From NCBI GenBank assembly GCA_021414305.1, contig JAIOOS010000011.1, positions 62,001-126,000 on the forward strand: DNA of 64,000 nt. Reading direction: 5' to 3'. The notes beneath the pieces were generated by a model. The model saw nothing but the letters and a program-made list of their open reading frames with translations, had not been told where the DNA came from and made no database searches. Below are positions 16,888-26,543 of the stretch, piece after piece. Position 1 is the first letter of the stretch, and each line of letters opens with the position of its first letter. Origin of the DNA: Burkholderiales bacterium. Its GTDB lineage: Bacteria > Pseudomonadota > Gammaproteobacteria > Burkholderiales > Burkholderiaceae_C. The position numbers and the translations under genes were made by a program.

Positions 16888-17613
16888 ATGACGCCGCTCA
16901 TGTACTCTGAATACAAATTTCGAGAGTCCGCAATTTCCTCTCCGTTTGCAAAGCTGCCCGGCCGGATCGACTACGTCGACGAGGTCTACAAGGCCGTTCT
17001 CGACGCAATCAGCGACGGTTCGCTTGTCCCCGGCGCACGCATTACTCAAGAGGAAATTGCCGAGCAGCTGGCCGTCTCGCGATCACCGGTGTTGCAGGCG
17101 CTGCGTATGCTGAAGAAGGACGGGTTCGTCCAAGACGCCCCTGGCCGCGGCGTTCAGGTCACGCCGCTGGATGTCGACTGGATCGGCAAGGTTTATGAGG
17201 TACGCGGTGCGCTCGACGCTTTGGCTTCGCGCCTCGCGGCAGAGCATCATCGACCCATCGACCCGGCGTTGATCGAAACTGGGCGACGAGCCTTCGCGAG
17301 CACCGACGTAAGGGCGATGATCGATGCCGATCTCGCCTTTCACAATGCAATCTATGAGGCGTCGGGCAATCCGTTGATCGTCGAAAGTGCGCGTCTTCAC
17401 TGGACGCATCTACGCAGAGTCATGGGTGCGGTCCTGCAATCATCGAATCAGCGCGCGACGATCTGGGACGAGCACCAAGCGATCGCAGACGCAATCTCCG
17501 CGGGCGATGGCGTGCGCGCCGCCCAGTTGACGGATCTTCATACCACCAGCGCGCGTTCCAACCTGACCGAACGCCTTGGCGAGATGCTCAGCCGGGCAAC
17601 TTCGACCATCTGA
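16888..17613 (+). CDS. GntR-family regulator with FCD ligand domain
   Basis: 241 aa. Residues about 30-95 form the GntR winged helix (ARITQEEIAEQLAVSRSPV followed by LRMLKKDGFVQ). Residues about 105-230 form an all-helical FCD domain with the metal-ligand pattern (DADLAFHNAIYEASGNPLI ... EHQAIADAI). Members usually repress catabolic operons and are released by a carboxylate substrate. It is divergent from the Rieske/HCM run and precedes the membrane protein gene on the same strand, so either may be its target. Confidence 0.9.
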   Translation: MTPLMYSEYKFRESAISSPFAKLPGRIDYVDEVYKAVLDAISDGSLVPGARITQEEIAEQLAVSRSPVLQALRMLKKDGFVQDAPGRGVQVTPLDVDWIGKVYEVRGALDALASRLAAEHHRPIDPALIETGRRAFASTDVRAMIDADLAFHNAIYEASGNPLIVESARLHWTHLRRVMGAVLQSSNQRATIWDEHQAIADAISAGDGVRAAQLTDLHTTSARSNLTERLGEMLSRATSTI

Positions 17614-17958
17614 GCGAGTTGGAGCTTCGAGCCCCGGTCGTGTACGGCTCGTCGCGCGAGAATCCGAGCATCGGCGTTCAGGACGCCTGACCAAGCCAGC
17701 ACCTTTCGCTCGTCCGGCCCTGCTGAAGCGAGGGTGCGCGCGCCGGCCAAATCGCCTTCCTGGTCAGGGTCGACTCGCAGCTCGGTCCCTTCCACGTTGC
17801 TCGGCTGTTGGCCTAGGGAGAGGTCTTTACGATCAATTTCTATCCATCGTCGATAACGACAACGTTCGCGTGCCCGAATAGAGTCCAACGCGCAAAGTGA
17901 AGGCAAGCCGCAGCGCCTGTGCAGCGCCTGCCGGTTCAAATACGATGGGAGACACTTG
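17614..17958. other. Spacer between GntR gene and membrane protein gene
   Basis: No supported gene. The last bases carry a GGGAGA ribosome site for the next ORF. A promoter for that gene is likely here, but no clear hexamers were fixed. Confidence 0.35.
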
Positions 17959-19071
17959 ATGGAAACAGTAGAGAAGAAGCCGTTTGGTCTGCAGGTTGGG
18001 CCGACGATGTTCTCGTTGCTGACCCTCGTCATCATTTCGGTTGGCAGCTATCTCGTCTGGGAACTCTTCGGAGACCCCAGCCAGGCAATTTGGAAGACCT
18101 ATCCTCAACCGTTCGGCGTAGTGCTCTTCTGGTCAATCCTGTTCGTCGTCTTTTTTGGCTTCCTGGGCCAGTTGTGGGGCCTTGGCCACCTGTCACAGCC
18201 CGCCGGCGGCTTGGTCTGGATCGCGCTGACCACGGTGCTTGCGGTGGTTGTGTGCTGGGTGCTGCTTCACGGCTACGGCTCAATCGACCCTGCCTTTGAT
18301 ATCAGCAAGGGAGGTTACACAGCCACTGCCATGATTGTCCTAATTGGGTTCTACACATGGGGCATCCTTGGTACGAGCATGGGACACTGGCCATGGGTCG
18401 ACTTGGGCTTGAAGCAGCCCTGGGTTGGCGTAGCTGGGTTTTTTGTGGGTTTTGCCCTCACCTTCTTGGGTTACGTCATCCTCATCTACCCCAGCGTCGC
18501 GAGTTGGACCTCTCCGGAGCGCACCGTCCTGCCTTTGACTACGGTGATCGGCTGGTTCTATTGCGTGATCGTGTCTTGGCTGACAACCTTTCTGATCTTG
18601 GAAAACTGGCCGTGGTCCGCATTCGGCTCAAGCGGCAAGGTGGCTATTGCAGCCCTCGTCGGGAACTTCGTCATTGGCACGGGGATCTACTTCGTCTTCC
18701 TTGCCCTCCTCAAAGCGTTTCTGATTCCAGAGGATGCGCAGGCCAAGCTTGGGGCTGCGATCAACATTTGGCCGGCACACTTGGGCGTCTGCATGTCCTT
18801 TTGGCTGATCTTTTGGGCCAACGTGGCGGGCAACCCGCCGACCGGTCTCGGCGCCATTGCCAACAGAACGCTCCGGCTTATCATCACCTACGGATTGGCA
18901 TTTGCAACCTTTATCGCTTACACCCGCTGGTTCGCCGTTAGCGTGCTGCATGAAGCCAAGATCAGCCCCAGCTTCGGCGGGGACCCACTGACGTGGATGG
19001 ACCTGATGATCTATGTAATGTTGGTCTACGTCATCTACTTGGGTTCCTTTGGCTTGATCAAGAGGACATAG
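17959..19071 (+). CDS. Multi-spanning membrane protein of unknown function
   Basis: 370 aa from ATG 17959 with a GGGAGA ribosome site. I count about ten hydrophobic helices, for example MFSLLTLVIISVGSYLVW, IWPAHLGVCMSFWLIFW and WMDLMIYVMLVYVIYLG, with short Trp-rich loops and no nucleotide-binding or catalytic motif. It does not match a transporter family I know. Placement after a GntR gene and opposite a tertiary-alcohol/2-hydroxyacid pathway suggests substrate uptake or a membrane-bound enzyme. That is context only. Confidence 0.75.
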   Translation: METVEKKPFGLQVGPTMFSLLTLVIISVGSYLVWELFGDPSQAIWKTYPQPFGVVLFWSILFVVFFGFLGQLWGLGHLSQPAGGLVWIALTTVLAVVVCWVLLHGYGSIDPAFDISKGGYTATAMIVLIGFYTWGILGTSMGHWPWVDLGLKQPWVGVAGFFVGFALTFLGYVILIYPSVASWTSPERTVLPLTTVIGWFYCVIVSWLTTFLILENWPWSAFGSSGKVAIAALVGNFVIGTGIYFVFLALLKAFLIPEDAQAKLGAAINIWPAHLGVCMSFWLIFWANVAGNPPTGLGAIANRTLRLIITYGLAFATFIAYTRWFAVSVLHEAKISPSFGGDPLTWMDLMIYVMLVYVIYLGSFGLIKRT

Positions 19072-19472
19072 TCGAGGTTCGACGGGTCCGAAATGCCGCG
19101 CCAATCAACGGCCCACAAGGTCGGCAGCCGGCAACGCGCTGTCGATTCGAACTGCTCGGATCCGAAGCGTGCGCGCGTTCCTGCAGATCGTTGACGTGAG
19201 TTCGAGTCCAGACTAAGCGACGGCGGCTGCGAGAATTTCTGGCGATCAGCCCGACCATTGGGTCAGGTGATTTCACGAGCAGCCTAGTGCAGCGCGCCGC
19301 CGTCGAACACCCGGCTAGCAAGTGGATCGGTCGCGCCGCGACCGATCCGGCCTCTTTAGCGAAGCGTGCTGCGATGGGCTCCCCGCCGGCGCGTAGACCA
19401 CTGACCGCGCGCATGCCCCGTACCAGGGTCCGACGCCGCAGCAATCAGGCTGCTTGTGAGCGGCCTAGTTCC
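19072..19472. other. Intergenic stretch between convergent genes
   Basis: About 400 nt between the membrane protein (+) and the phosphatase (-). No gene, RNA or strong hairpin was found. Confidence 0.35.
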
Positions 19473-20099
19473 TCAGACGTCGTCCAAAGACTCGCTCGAC
19501 CCAAGATGTGTCACATCACCCCATCGATCCAAGCGCCACTTGCCTTCCTCGCAGGTAAACCAATTGAGGCTAGCGTTCACGATCGTGAAGGCTCGAGATC
19601 CGAGATGAGGCACACGTTTGATGTGACCATAAAGGCCGGCTAACACGCCCCCATGCGTTACAACCACAACGCGCTTGCCGACGTATTGGACAGCGAGTTC
19701 CTGAAGGCACTCGAGGTTGCGACGAAAGCAATCCTCCATGCTCTCGCCGCCAGGGATTGCGTAGCTAGCGCTTTCATCGTGGCGAGAGTACTCATGCGGG
19801 TAGACAGACTTTGCTTCGTCACGCGTCATCCCCTGGAATATTCCATAGTGACGTTCCCGCAGCCGTGTATCGACGCTGGCCGTTCGCCCGGTGTGCGTCG
19901 CGATGCATCTGGCGGTGTTGATGGCACGACCGAGGTCACTGCTTACTAGGACGTCGAATGGCTCGAGCCGAAGCCGCTCGGCCAGCGTCCTCGCTTGACC
20001 AATTCCTTCAGGGCTGAGGGGGCTGTCCAGCTGCCCCTGAATCTTGCCCCACCGATTCCAGATGGTTTCTCCGTGACGGACAAGGATGAACTGCGTCAT
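19473..20099 (-). CDS. Histidine phosphatase (phosphoglycerate-mutase-like)
   Basis: 208 aa with the phosphohistidine motif LVRHGETIWN at the N-terminus, the RERHYGIFQGM segment carrying the acid residue, and the second catalytic His in VVVVTHGGVLAGLYG. The cofactor-independent phosphatase branch of this superfamily removes phosphate from small sugars, glycerate or cobalamin precursors (CobC-like). It is the last gene of the minus-strand series containing the dikinase-like protein, so a phosphorylated metabolite made there may be its substrate. Confidence 0.85.
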   Translation of the reverse strand: MTQFILVRHGETIWNRWGKIQGQLDSPLSPEGIGQARTLAERLRLEPFDVLVSSDLGRAINTARCIATHTGRTASVDTRLRERHYGIFQGMTRDEAKSVYPHEYSRHDESASYAIPGGESMEDCFRRNLECLQELAVQYVGKRVVVVTHGGVLAGLYGHIKRVPHLGSRAFTIVNASLNWFTCEEGKWRLDRWGDVTHLGSSESLDDV

Positions 20100-20162
20100 T
20101 TAGCGGCGAAGGGGAATAATGCCGACACGGGATCGAGAAAATTAGTAGCGAGCAGTCGCCCT

Positions 20163-21059
20163 TTATTCCTTCACGATCTTGATCCCTGCTGCGACCTCGT
20201 AGCGCTTCACAACCGATGTGAAATTGTCTTCACCCAAACCACCATCAACCGCGTCATGGTAGAGGGAAGTAATTACTGGAGCGAGCTTGGTCGCATACTT
20301 CTCATCCTTTGCGAGATCAAGGATAAGGTTTAGATCTTTGAGCGCCAAACTAGTCTTGAATCCAGGCTTATAGTCGCCTTGAACTACATTTGTGAAGCCA
20401 GAAATGAAGTGCGCGGAACGACCCCCGGATATCGACAGGATGTCGTAGAGCCGCTGTGGCTCCATTCCGCATTTCACGCCAAGCACAAATGCCTCGGCGG
20501 CGACCGCGACGTTGCCAATGGACATGAGGTTGTTGACCAGCTTTACTGTTTTGGCCGACCCGATAGCGCCGGTACGATTGATTTTTTTCGCCAGAACTTC
20601 CAGCAAGCCAAGGTGCTCGTCGATCAAGACGTCCGGTCCACCGACCTGGAATACGAGTTCGCCCTTGAGAGCCTGCGGCGGTTCGCCTGACAGGGCGACG
20701 TCGAGTAAGTCCATGCCGGCGACGTCAGCCGCCCTTGCCACCTCTCGGATCGTGTTGGGATCAATTGTGCTGGTCTCAATGAACGTCGTACCGGACCGTG
20801 CCTTGGCGATGAGTCCGTTGCTTCCCAGGAACACATCACGAACAATCGCAGGATTGGGCAACGACGTGACAATCACATGGGCCCGCTTCGCGACACCGGC
20901 AAGGTCGCGCTCAATGGCAGCGCCCCATCCTGCGGCCGCTTTGACTGCAACGGGCGAGACGTCGAACCCCACCACGGTGATGCCCTTCTCGAGCATCCGC
21001 CGACACATTCCGCCACCAATATTTCCGAGACCGACCAGGCCTACTATTTCATTTGTCAT
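20163..21059 (-). CDS. NAD(P)-dependent beta-hydroxyacid dehydrogenase
   Basis: 298 aa of the 3-hydroxyisobutyrate / tartronate-semialdehyde reductase family. The Rossmann start is GLVGLGNIGGGMCRRML, the substrate loop is DVALSGEPPQALKGEL (normally DAPVSGG, so slightly divergent), and the catalytic Lys lies in AKTVKLVNNLM. The ATG has a GGAGATGAA ribosome site. The family oxidises beta-hydroxyacids or reduces the semialdehydes. The substrate here is unknown; a C3-C4 hydroxyacid is expected. Confidence 0.88.
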   Translation of the reverse strand: MTNEIVGLVGLGNIGGGMCRRMLEKGITVVGFDVSPVAVKAAAGWGAAIERDLAGVAKRAHVIVTSLPNPAIVRDVFLGSNGLIAKARSGTTFIETSTIDPNTIREVARAADVAGMDLLDVALSGEPPQALKGELVFQVGGPDVLIDEHLGLLEVLAKKINRTGAIGSAKTVKLVNNLMSIGNVAVAAEAFVLGVKCGMEPQRLYDILSISGGRSAHFISGFTNVVQGDYKPGFKTSLALKDLNLILDLAKDEKYATKLAPVITSLYHDAVDGGLGEDNFTSVVKRYEVAAGIKIVKE

Positions 21060-21206
21060 TTCATCTCCGATGAGTGTGAATCAATGTGCATAGACACGAG
21101 GCAGCAAAGAAATAATCAATGCCGGCACGTGGACCCGAATCCGCATCTTCTCGATCGCACGCGAAAACAAACGATGATCAGCTGACGGGCGATTCCTGAT
21201 TTGAAT

Positions 21207-23765
21207 CTAAAACTTTTCTGATCGAATGGTCGAATGGTCGAATGAAGCGAGCCTTCCAAGGAGGAGTCGGGTAGTGGCGAGTTCGCTACTTTCGACACCG
21301 AAATTTCGAAAGCCGCGTTGAGTAAAGAAGCGCACCACCTCTTCACTGACTGTCCAGCCTGCAAAGGTGACCCCGAATTGGCATGGGTGCCCTAACTTTG
21401 GAAGAGGCGGCAAAAGCTTTTCTATGACCTCCTCTACCTGATTCGCCGGATTCATCGGCAGGTATCCGTCTTCGATATAGGACTTCATTACACCTCGAGA
21501 CAAAACCAGGTCATCGGGGTAGTGGTAACACGCGGCTGTCAGAGCCCGATAGTCGATCCAGACCATATCGACGTGCTTGGCGATTTCCGGCAGCGCCAAG
21601 AGACAATGAGGACTGCGAGTAGCCACGCCGAGCTTGAGCGAATGGCCGCCCGCCTGAGCACACAGAACCCTTAAGGCAGCAGCTTCGGCTGCGGAGTTGA
21701 TGCCGCCGACCATCAAGATGACGTTGTCGGGGTATCCGGTGGACTCCTTCGCTCGAACCAATGCCCGAATCTGCGCAAGAACCAGATCAGGAGCGCCGAG
21801 TGGTAGCCAGATACCTGGCGACGGGGCGATGTCAGTCAGATTGGCCACGGCCTCGCCAGCCCTGCCGCTCGAGAGATCGGCGATTCGTGCCGCGAACGGC
21901 TTCGGAAACACGACCTCCATGATCTTGACCAACGTCTCAGTGAGAACGTCTTCCAACGCCTCTAACGCGGTAGTGCTTGCCGCGGCTTCACCATGCGTAT
22001 AGGTCGATACAGCGTCGACCAAGGTCTCGAAGCCGTCAGAGGCTGCCAGGAGCTCCTCGTTTCGCGTTCCGATCCCCTGGGCTCCAGCTGATATTGCGGC
22101 TCTGGCCATGTCGGCGGTAGACACTCGGTTGAATACCGTACCGCCGCCCGGCGAATCGGCGAGTTCCAGAAGGCGACCCACTTGACCGAGGGCGTCTGGA
22201 TTGCTCAATCCCATCGGTATGAGTGCTTCGAAGACCTCACCGGTCGAGCCGTCTATGGATACGTATTCGCCCTCCGCAAACTCGCGGCCTCCGACACGAA
22301 TGACCTGATTGACCGTGTCGACGTCGAGCAGCTCACATCCGACGATGCATGGCTTGTCGAGAGCTCTGGCAACCACAGCGGCATGGCTGGTCGAGCCCCC
22401 CCTGGCAGTCACGATGCCTTGGGCTGCCAGCATTCCGTGGAGATCCTGAGGGCTCGTCGTCGTTCTGACAAGGATGACCGCCTCCCCGGCTGCCGCACGA
22501 GCCTCGGCGCGGTCGGGATCACAAACAATGCGACCGCTGGCCTGACCGGGTGAGGCTCCCGTACCAACCAGAAGGACCCTGCCATCGGCTCTGACCTTTT
22601 CGACCGCTTCGAGGACAAACCGCGGTCGCAGTACCTGTCGCAGCTGATCTGGAGTGATACGTTGCAGTGCCGTCGCGCTGTCGATTACACCCTCATCAAA
22701 CAAGTCAACAGCGATTTTGACCGCGGCCCCCGCCGTTCGCTTACCTGGCCGCACCTGGAGAAAGTAGAGAACGCCCTCCTCCACCGTGAATTCGATGTCC
22801 AGGACGTCTCGGTAGACCACTTCCAGCTCATTCGCGAGGGACTTGAAGCGCGAGATGATGGCCGGGTATCGCTCACCAACCGCGTCAAGCGATTCAGGCG
22901 TGTGCGTGCCCGCGACGAGATCTTCCCCTTGACCATTCTCGAGGTACTCGCCGTAGAGCTTGGGCTCCCCGTTTCGAGGGTCGCGCGTGAATGCAACTCC
23001 AGTTCCCGAGGGTGAGCCCAGATTCCCGAAGACCATCTGCTGAACCACGACGGCCGTGCCGAGGTCGTGCGGAATGTTGTGGTGTTCACGATAGCGAACC
23101 GCGCGGCGCGAGTTCCACGAATCGAAGACCGCGACAACCGCACGCCGCAATTGGTCCCAAGGATCTGTCGGGAACGGTTCGCCCGCGGCTTCGCCGACTT
23201 TCTGGCTGGCGGATCGCACCGCCCTTCGCAGGCCTGCCTCGTCCTGGACAGCCTCGAGCTCCGCCAAGAACTCGGCGTCGTGCAGCAATTCATCGCTTGT
23301 GCCGAGCACGATGTCGGCGAACATGCGTGCAAACCTCGTGAACGTGTCGGCGGCGAATCGGAAGCCGCCGCTGGTTGCTCGGGCCAACGCGACGGCCGTC
23401 TCCTCATTGAGGCCGAGGTTGAGGACCGTGTCCATCATGCCGGGCATGCTGACCGGAGCGCCAGAGCGCACAGAGACTAGGAGCGGCTTCGGACCTGTGC
23501 CGAAGCCACGCTTGGTGCGTTGCTCGAGCTGGCGCACTGCCTGCGCTATCTCTCCCCACAACTTCTCCGAGAGCGAGCCGTCCGCATTGCGCCGGCATGC
23601 GTCCGTGGTGATCACCAAGCCCGGAGGAACCGGCAAGCCGGCGGCCATCATCTGAACGAGACCGGCGCCCTTTCCCCCGAGCAGCGCTGCGTCCAGCCCC
23701 TTAGCCTCGTCGAAAGCGTAAACACAACGCTCAGCAATGCCGTTCAATTTGGTCTCAGCCGTCAT
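21207..23765 (-). CDS. Pyruvate-phosphate-dikinase-like protein with degenerate PEP domain
   Basis: About 852 aa from ATG 23765 (site GGTGGAAG). The N-terminal ATP-grasp part is canonical PPDK (LGGKGAGLVQMMAAGLPVPP, SVRSGAPVSMPGMMDTV, SGTGVAFTRDPRNGEPKLYG, LYFLQVRPGKRT). The phosphohistidine domain is intact (RGGSTSHAAVVAR). The C-terminal PEP/pyruvate barrel is not. The usual MIEVPRA is replaced by VATRSPHC, the GTNDLTQ motif by IDYRALTA, and GEHGGDP after the Cys by QFGVTFAG. The enzyme should still make a phosphohistidine from ATP, but PEP/pyruvate chemistry is doubtful. A different phosphoryl acceptor is my inference. Confidence 0.85.
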   Translation of the reverse strand: MTAETKLNGIAERCVYAFDEAKGLDAALLGGKGAGLVQMMAAGLPVPPGLVITTDACRRNADGSLSEKLWGEIAQAVRQLEQRTKRGFGTGPKPLLVSVRSGAPVSMPGMMDTVLNLGLNEETAVALARATSGGFRFAADTFTRFARMFADIVLGTSDELLHDAEFLAELEAVQDEAGLRRAVRSASQKVGEAAGEPFPTDPWDQLRRAVVAVFDSWNSRRAVRYREHHNIPHDLGTAVVVQQMVFGNLGSPSGTGVAFTRDPRNGEPKLYGEYLENGQGEDLVAGTHTPESLDAVGERYPAIISRFKSLANELEVVYRDVLDIEFTVEEGVLYFLQVRPGKRTAGAAVKIAVDLFDEGVIDSATALQRITPDQLRQVLRPRFVLEAVEKVRADGRVLLVGTGASPGQASGRIVCDPDRAEARAAAGEAVILVRTTTSPQDLHGMLAAQGIVTARGGSTSHAAVVARALDKPCIVGCELLDVDTVNQVIRVGGREFAEGEYVSIDGSTGEVFEALIPMGLSNPDALGQVGRLLELADSPGGGTVFNRVSTADMARAAISAGAQGIGTRNEELLAASDGFETLVDAVSTYTHGEAAASTTALEALEDVLTETLVKIMEVVFPKPFAARIADLSSGRAGEAVANLTDIAPSPGIWLPLGAPDLVLAQIRALVRAKESTGYPDNVILMVGGINSAAEAAALRVLCAQAGGHSLKLGVATRSPHCLLALPEIAKHVDMVWIDYRALTAACYHYPDDLVLSRGVMKSYIEDGYLPMNPANQVEEVIEKLLPPLPKLGHPCQFGVTFAGWTVSEEVVRFFTQRGFRNFGVESSELATTRLLLGRLASFDHSTIRSEKF

Positions 23766-23811
23766 CGATCGCTTCCACCTTTGTAGGTTCACCATCCTCC
23801 AACCGAGCTGT

Positions 23812-24252
23812 CTAGGCCGTCGCCGTCCGATGCAGCAGCGCAACTATTCGCTGCTTGATCTCTTCGGTCTTGCCCACCGCCAGCGCCGACTGGGCTTCGG
23901 GGTGCAGCCAGGCTGGGAGCTTGGCCTTCGGCTCGTCCAATTGGCGCGGAATCAAGTGGCAATGCATGTGCGGATCGGCATTGCCCAGAATTTCGTAGTT
24001 CATCTTGAACGCATTCATCGCCAGCATGATGGCGCGCGCGGCCGCGCTGACGTCGTCTGCGAATGCGTGCCGGATAGATGGACTCAGGTCGAAGAGCTCC
24101 GTCGCATGCTGATGCAATACGACAACACAGCGGCCCGGAAATCGATGGTCGGACACAAAGCATAGATCGCTGACCTCGAGCTTCGCGATCGGCTCGCCGA
24201 GCTTGAATCCACATGTATCGCAGGCCGCTGCTGCTTCGGATTGAGGCTGCAC
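23812..24252 (-). CDS. HIT-family nucleotide hydrolase/transferase
   Basis: 146 aa from a GTG at 24252 that overlaps the preceding stop (TAGTG). The catalytic histidine triad is HMHCHLIPR, and a N-terminal CDTCG pair may bind zinc. HIT proteins hydrolyse nucleotide phosphoramidates, dinucleotides or adenylates. It lies between a dehydrogenase and the dikinase-like gene in the same orientation, so it may clear an adenylated or phosphoramidate by-product. Confidence 0.85.
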   Translation of the reverse strand: MQPQSEAAAACDTCGFKLGEPIAKLEVSDLCFVSDHRFPGRCVVVLHQHATELFDLSPSIRHAFADDVSAAARAIMLAMNAFKMNYEILGNADPHMHCHLIPRQLDEPKAKLPAWLHPEAQSALAVGKTEEIKQRIVALLHRTATA

Positions 24253-25349
24253 TACGTCATTTCCCTGATCTTGATGGTTGCCGACGGCACCGGGGCGCCC
24301 GCGTTGCGAGCAACAACGTCCAGAGCCTCCAGCGTGGTAACGGCAAGAGGCAGGCCGTTCTTCAACCGTTCAGCTGAGAGCTCCGCTTCCATCTCGCCCG
24401 GCAGATAGATTCGCGACACGCCTTCCGCCTTGGGGGCGCCGCGCAGGGCGGTCGCCAGTTCACCAATTCGCCGCATGAACGTGGGCCGGTCACCGAACGC
24501 GCCAGGATCCAAGACCTGAACGAAGTGTCCGCACTTCCACGAATCGTGGTGGTCGGCACCCATGACGAGCGCCGGCGATACTTCGAAGCTGAACAGCGCC
24601 CCAGCCAATGCGCCGCACAGGATCTCGTTGGTCACAATCAGACCCGAACCCTTGTGCTGAGCGATGGGGAGCAAGTAACCTTCCAGCGCGACCTTCGGGT
24701 CGGTTGTTGGGCTGCCGTCCGGGCCGACAGCCCAATCTGCTGGAATCGTCCCGCCGCGTTGAGCCGCGAGGCGAATCTTTTCCTTTACCCCCGTAAACGC
24801 CATGTCCAGCACGATCGGCGGGCCACTGGGAGTCGGAAATGCCCAAGCGACAGGATCGTTGGAAAGCATCGGCTTTTTGCTGCCCCATACCACCGTGTGC
24901 GGAGGTCCATCGGTGGTCACGTGCCCGATCATCCCTGATTCCAGAGCCATCATCGGGTAAAAGGCAGCAGGTCCGAAATGGTTGCTGTTGCGTACGGCGA
25001 CCGACGCACTGCCCATCTCCGTGGCGATGACGATCGCTTCCTTCATCGCGCGCCGGGTCGAGAGGAAGCCGAGTCCATTGTCAGCGTCCAAAACGGCCGT
25101 CGAGCCGCGCCGATGGACCACGCGAAGGTTGGGAGTGGCGTTCAAGTGGCCACGCATGATGCCGCGCACATACCGCGGAGTGAACTGCACGCCGTGGGTT
25201 TCCACACCTCGCATGTCCGCAAACACTACGACTTCTGCGATTTCGTCGGCATGGGTGGAGCTGACACCGACGGCCTCGAACAACGCAGCCACGGCACCTC
25301 TCAGCTCGAGGCTATCTACAAGGACCTTCTTCACGACTGGTGCATTCAT
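24252..25349 (-). CDS. Ldh2-type malate/lactate dehydrogenase family oxidoreductase
   Basis: 365 aa of the NAD(P)-dependent family that includes malate, sulfolactate, ureidoglycolate and 2,3-diketogulonate dehydrogenases; it has no Rossmann fold. Typical segments are VETHGVQFTPRYVRGI, the invariant NSNHFGPAAFYPMMA, SNDPVAWAFPTPSGPPIVLD and KGSGL. The ATG has an AGGAA site. It probably interconverts a 2-hydroxyacid and a 2-oxoacid. Substrate specificity cannot be read from sequence. Confidence 0.9.
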   Translation of the reverse strand: MNAPVVKKVLVDSLELRGAVAALFEAVGVSSTHADEIAEVVVFADMRGVETHGVQFTPRYVRGIMRGHLNATPNLRVVHRRGSTAVLDADNGLGFLSTRRAMKEAIVIATEMGSASVAVRNSNHFGPAAFYPMMALESGMIGHVTTDGPPHTVVWGSKKPMLSNDPVAWAFPTPSGPPIVLDMAFTGVKEKIRLAAQRGGTIPADWAVGPDGSPTTDPKVALEGYLLPIAQHKGSGLIVTNEILCGALAGALFSFEVSPALVMGADHHDSWKCGHFVQVLDPGAFGDRPTFMRRIGELATALRGAPKAEGVSRIYLPGEMEAELSAERLKNGLPLAVTTLEALDVVARNAGAPVPSATIKIREMT

Positions 25350-25777
25350 ATCAGATTTCCTAAAAGTTAACTAAGCCGAGATCGGCCAGATTGCAAAACT
25401 GTCAAGGCAGCGAGCTGCGACAAACTTCTTCGATACTCTTTGCCGTGGTCAGCGGCCATTTCCACGGTCGAACCTGCATCCGTTGGACGTGTTCTTCACC
25501 CACCCCTGGATGCCCGAACTCTGGCCACCAACCGCCTGGCGTTGTTCGCGGTCTCGGGGAACTGCGAGCGTCGCGAGCGTCACTTCTGAGTCGGCAAACA
25601 AGGCGTTCTTGCAGCGTCAGAGCGGCCCGAGGGCCCATGGCGCTCTTCTGAAGTTCAGGCATCGCCAACCTCGTTGAAGGTGAAACCGTCAGCCGCCGGC
25701 TCGACGCGCGCTCCAAACCCCTTCGACCGCTGATGCCAGGCGGCGTGACAGAGGCGCATCGCGCCGGCACCCTCAAG
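25350..25777. other. Spacer, likely promoter of the Ldh-HIT-dikinase run
   Basis: 428 nt between two minus-strand genes. A basic ORF on the minus strand (25402-25776) shows no motif and I do not call it. The TTTTAGGAA ribosome site of the Ldh2 gene lies at the low-coordinate end. Confidence 0.35.
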
Positions 25778-26344
25778 TCAAGAGTCGCGCGGACGACCTA
25801 ACACTGCCAAGAAGTCCTCATGGAACTCGAACCAAATGTTGTGCAGCGATTCGACCATCGGATTGCAAACAAAGTCATTGTTTCCTTCGTCGACCTTGGT
25901 TACTCCCTGCTCGAACCGGCGAATGTAGTTGGCGTACCGAGGTACCAGGCGGGAAATGTCACCAATCAACTTGATGAGTTTCTCGACTGTTGCGATGACA
26001 CGCTCCTGGACTTCGGCATCGCCCCCGGTTTCCTGCCATTCAGTGACGAACTTGATGAACTGGACATTTATGGGTTCGAAGCGAGCATGCCAGCGCGAGA
26101 ATTCCTCGCCTTGCGAAAGAGCGGAATACGCTTCGCGATAGTGGCTCAGTACCTGCGCTGTGCCTTCCTCCTGGAGGATCAGTTCGCCCTCCATGTTTAA
26201 CAGCCAGCCTTGCTGATCTGCGGCGCTAACCACCTTGCGCACCTGATCGGCAGACAGAGCCGCAATCTCAGCCAGGCTTTCAGCTGAGGTCATCTTCTTG
26301 AGATAGAGGGCGTTCAGCACCAAAAACGACTGCTCATCCAACAT
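25778..26344 (-). CDS. Winged-helix protein of unknown role
   Basis: 188 aa from ATG 26344 (site TTGGAG). Residues about 1-75 look like a winged helix (LDEQSFLVLNALYLKKMTSA ... VRKVVSAADQQGWL). The rest is helical and ends in a distinctive ESLHNIWFEFHEDFLAVLGR. I have an impression of related proteins next to genes for PEP-utilising-enzyme domains in other bacteria, but I cannot confirm it. It precedes the dikinase-like series and follows the swivel-domain module, so it may be their regulator or a subunit. Confidence 0.7.
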   Translation of the reverse strand: MLDEQSFLVLNALYLKKMTSAESLAEIAALSADQVRKVVSAADQQGWLLNMEGELILQEEGTAQVLSHYREAYSALSQGEEFSRWHARFEPINVQFIKFVTEWQETGGDAEVQERVIATVEKLIKLIGDISRLVPRYANYIRRFEQGVTKVDEGNNDFVCNPMVESLHNIWFEFHEDFLAVLGRPRDS

Positions 26345-26543
26345 GGTCACTCCAAGCAACACCTGCACCGGCCAGCACGCTCAGCTCAACACAGCTGAGG
26401 ACTTGTCGCTTCCGCTTCTCGCAGAAAAAGTACGTTGCGTCGACACGGCCGAGAAACGTCGAGGCACTCCCCCTGTGCACGAACAGCAAGCCGCCAAGAT
26501 GCAACGGCTCCCTGTCGCAGGCCGCCGCGTGCCGCCCGTGGGC

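Noticed and set aside
16357..17049. 230-aa frame between the Rieske and GntR genes
   Set aside because: Passes through the poly-G tract and into the antisense of gntR; no motif and no ribosome site.
21207..23765. Plain housekeeping pyruvate phosphate dikinase
   Set aside because: The PEP-domain catalytic motifs are replaced, so a straightforward ppdK name would mislead.
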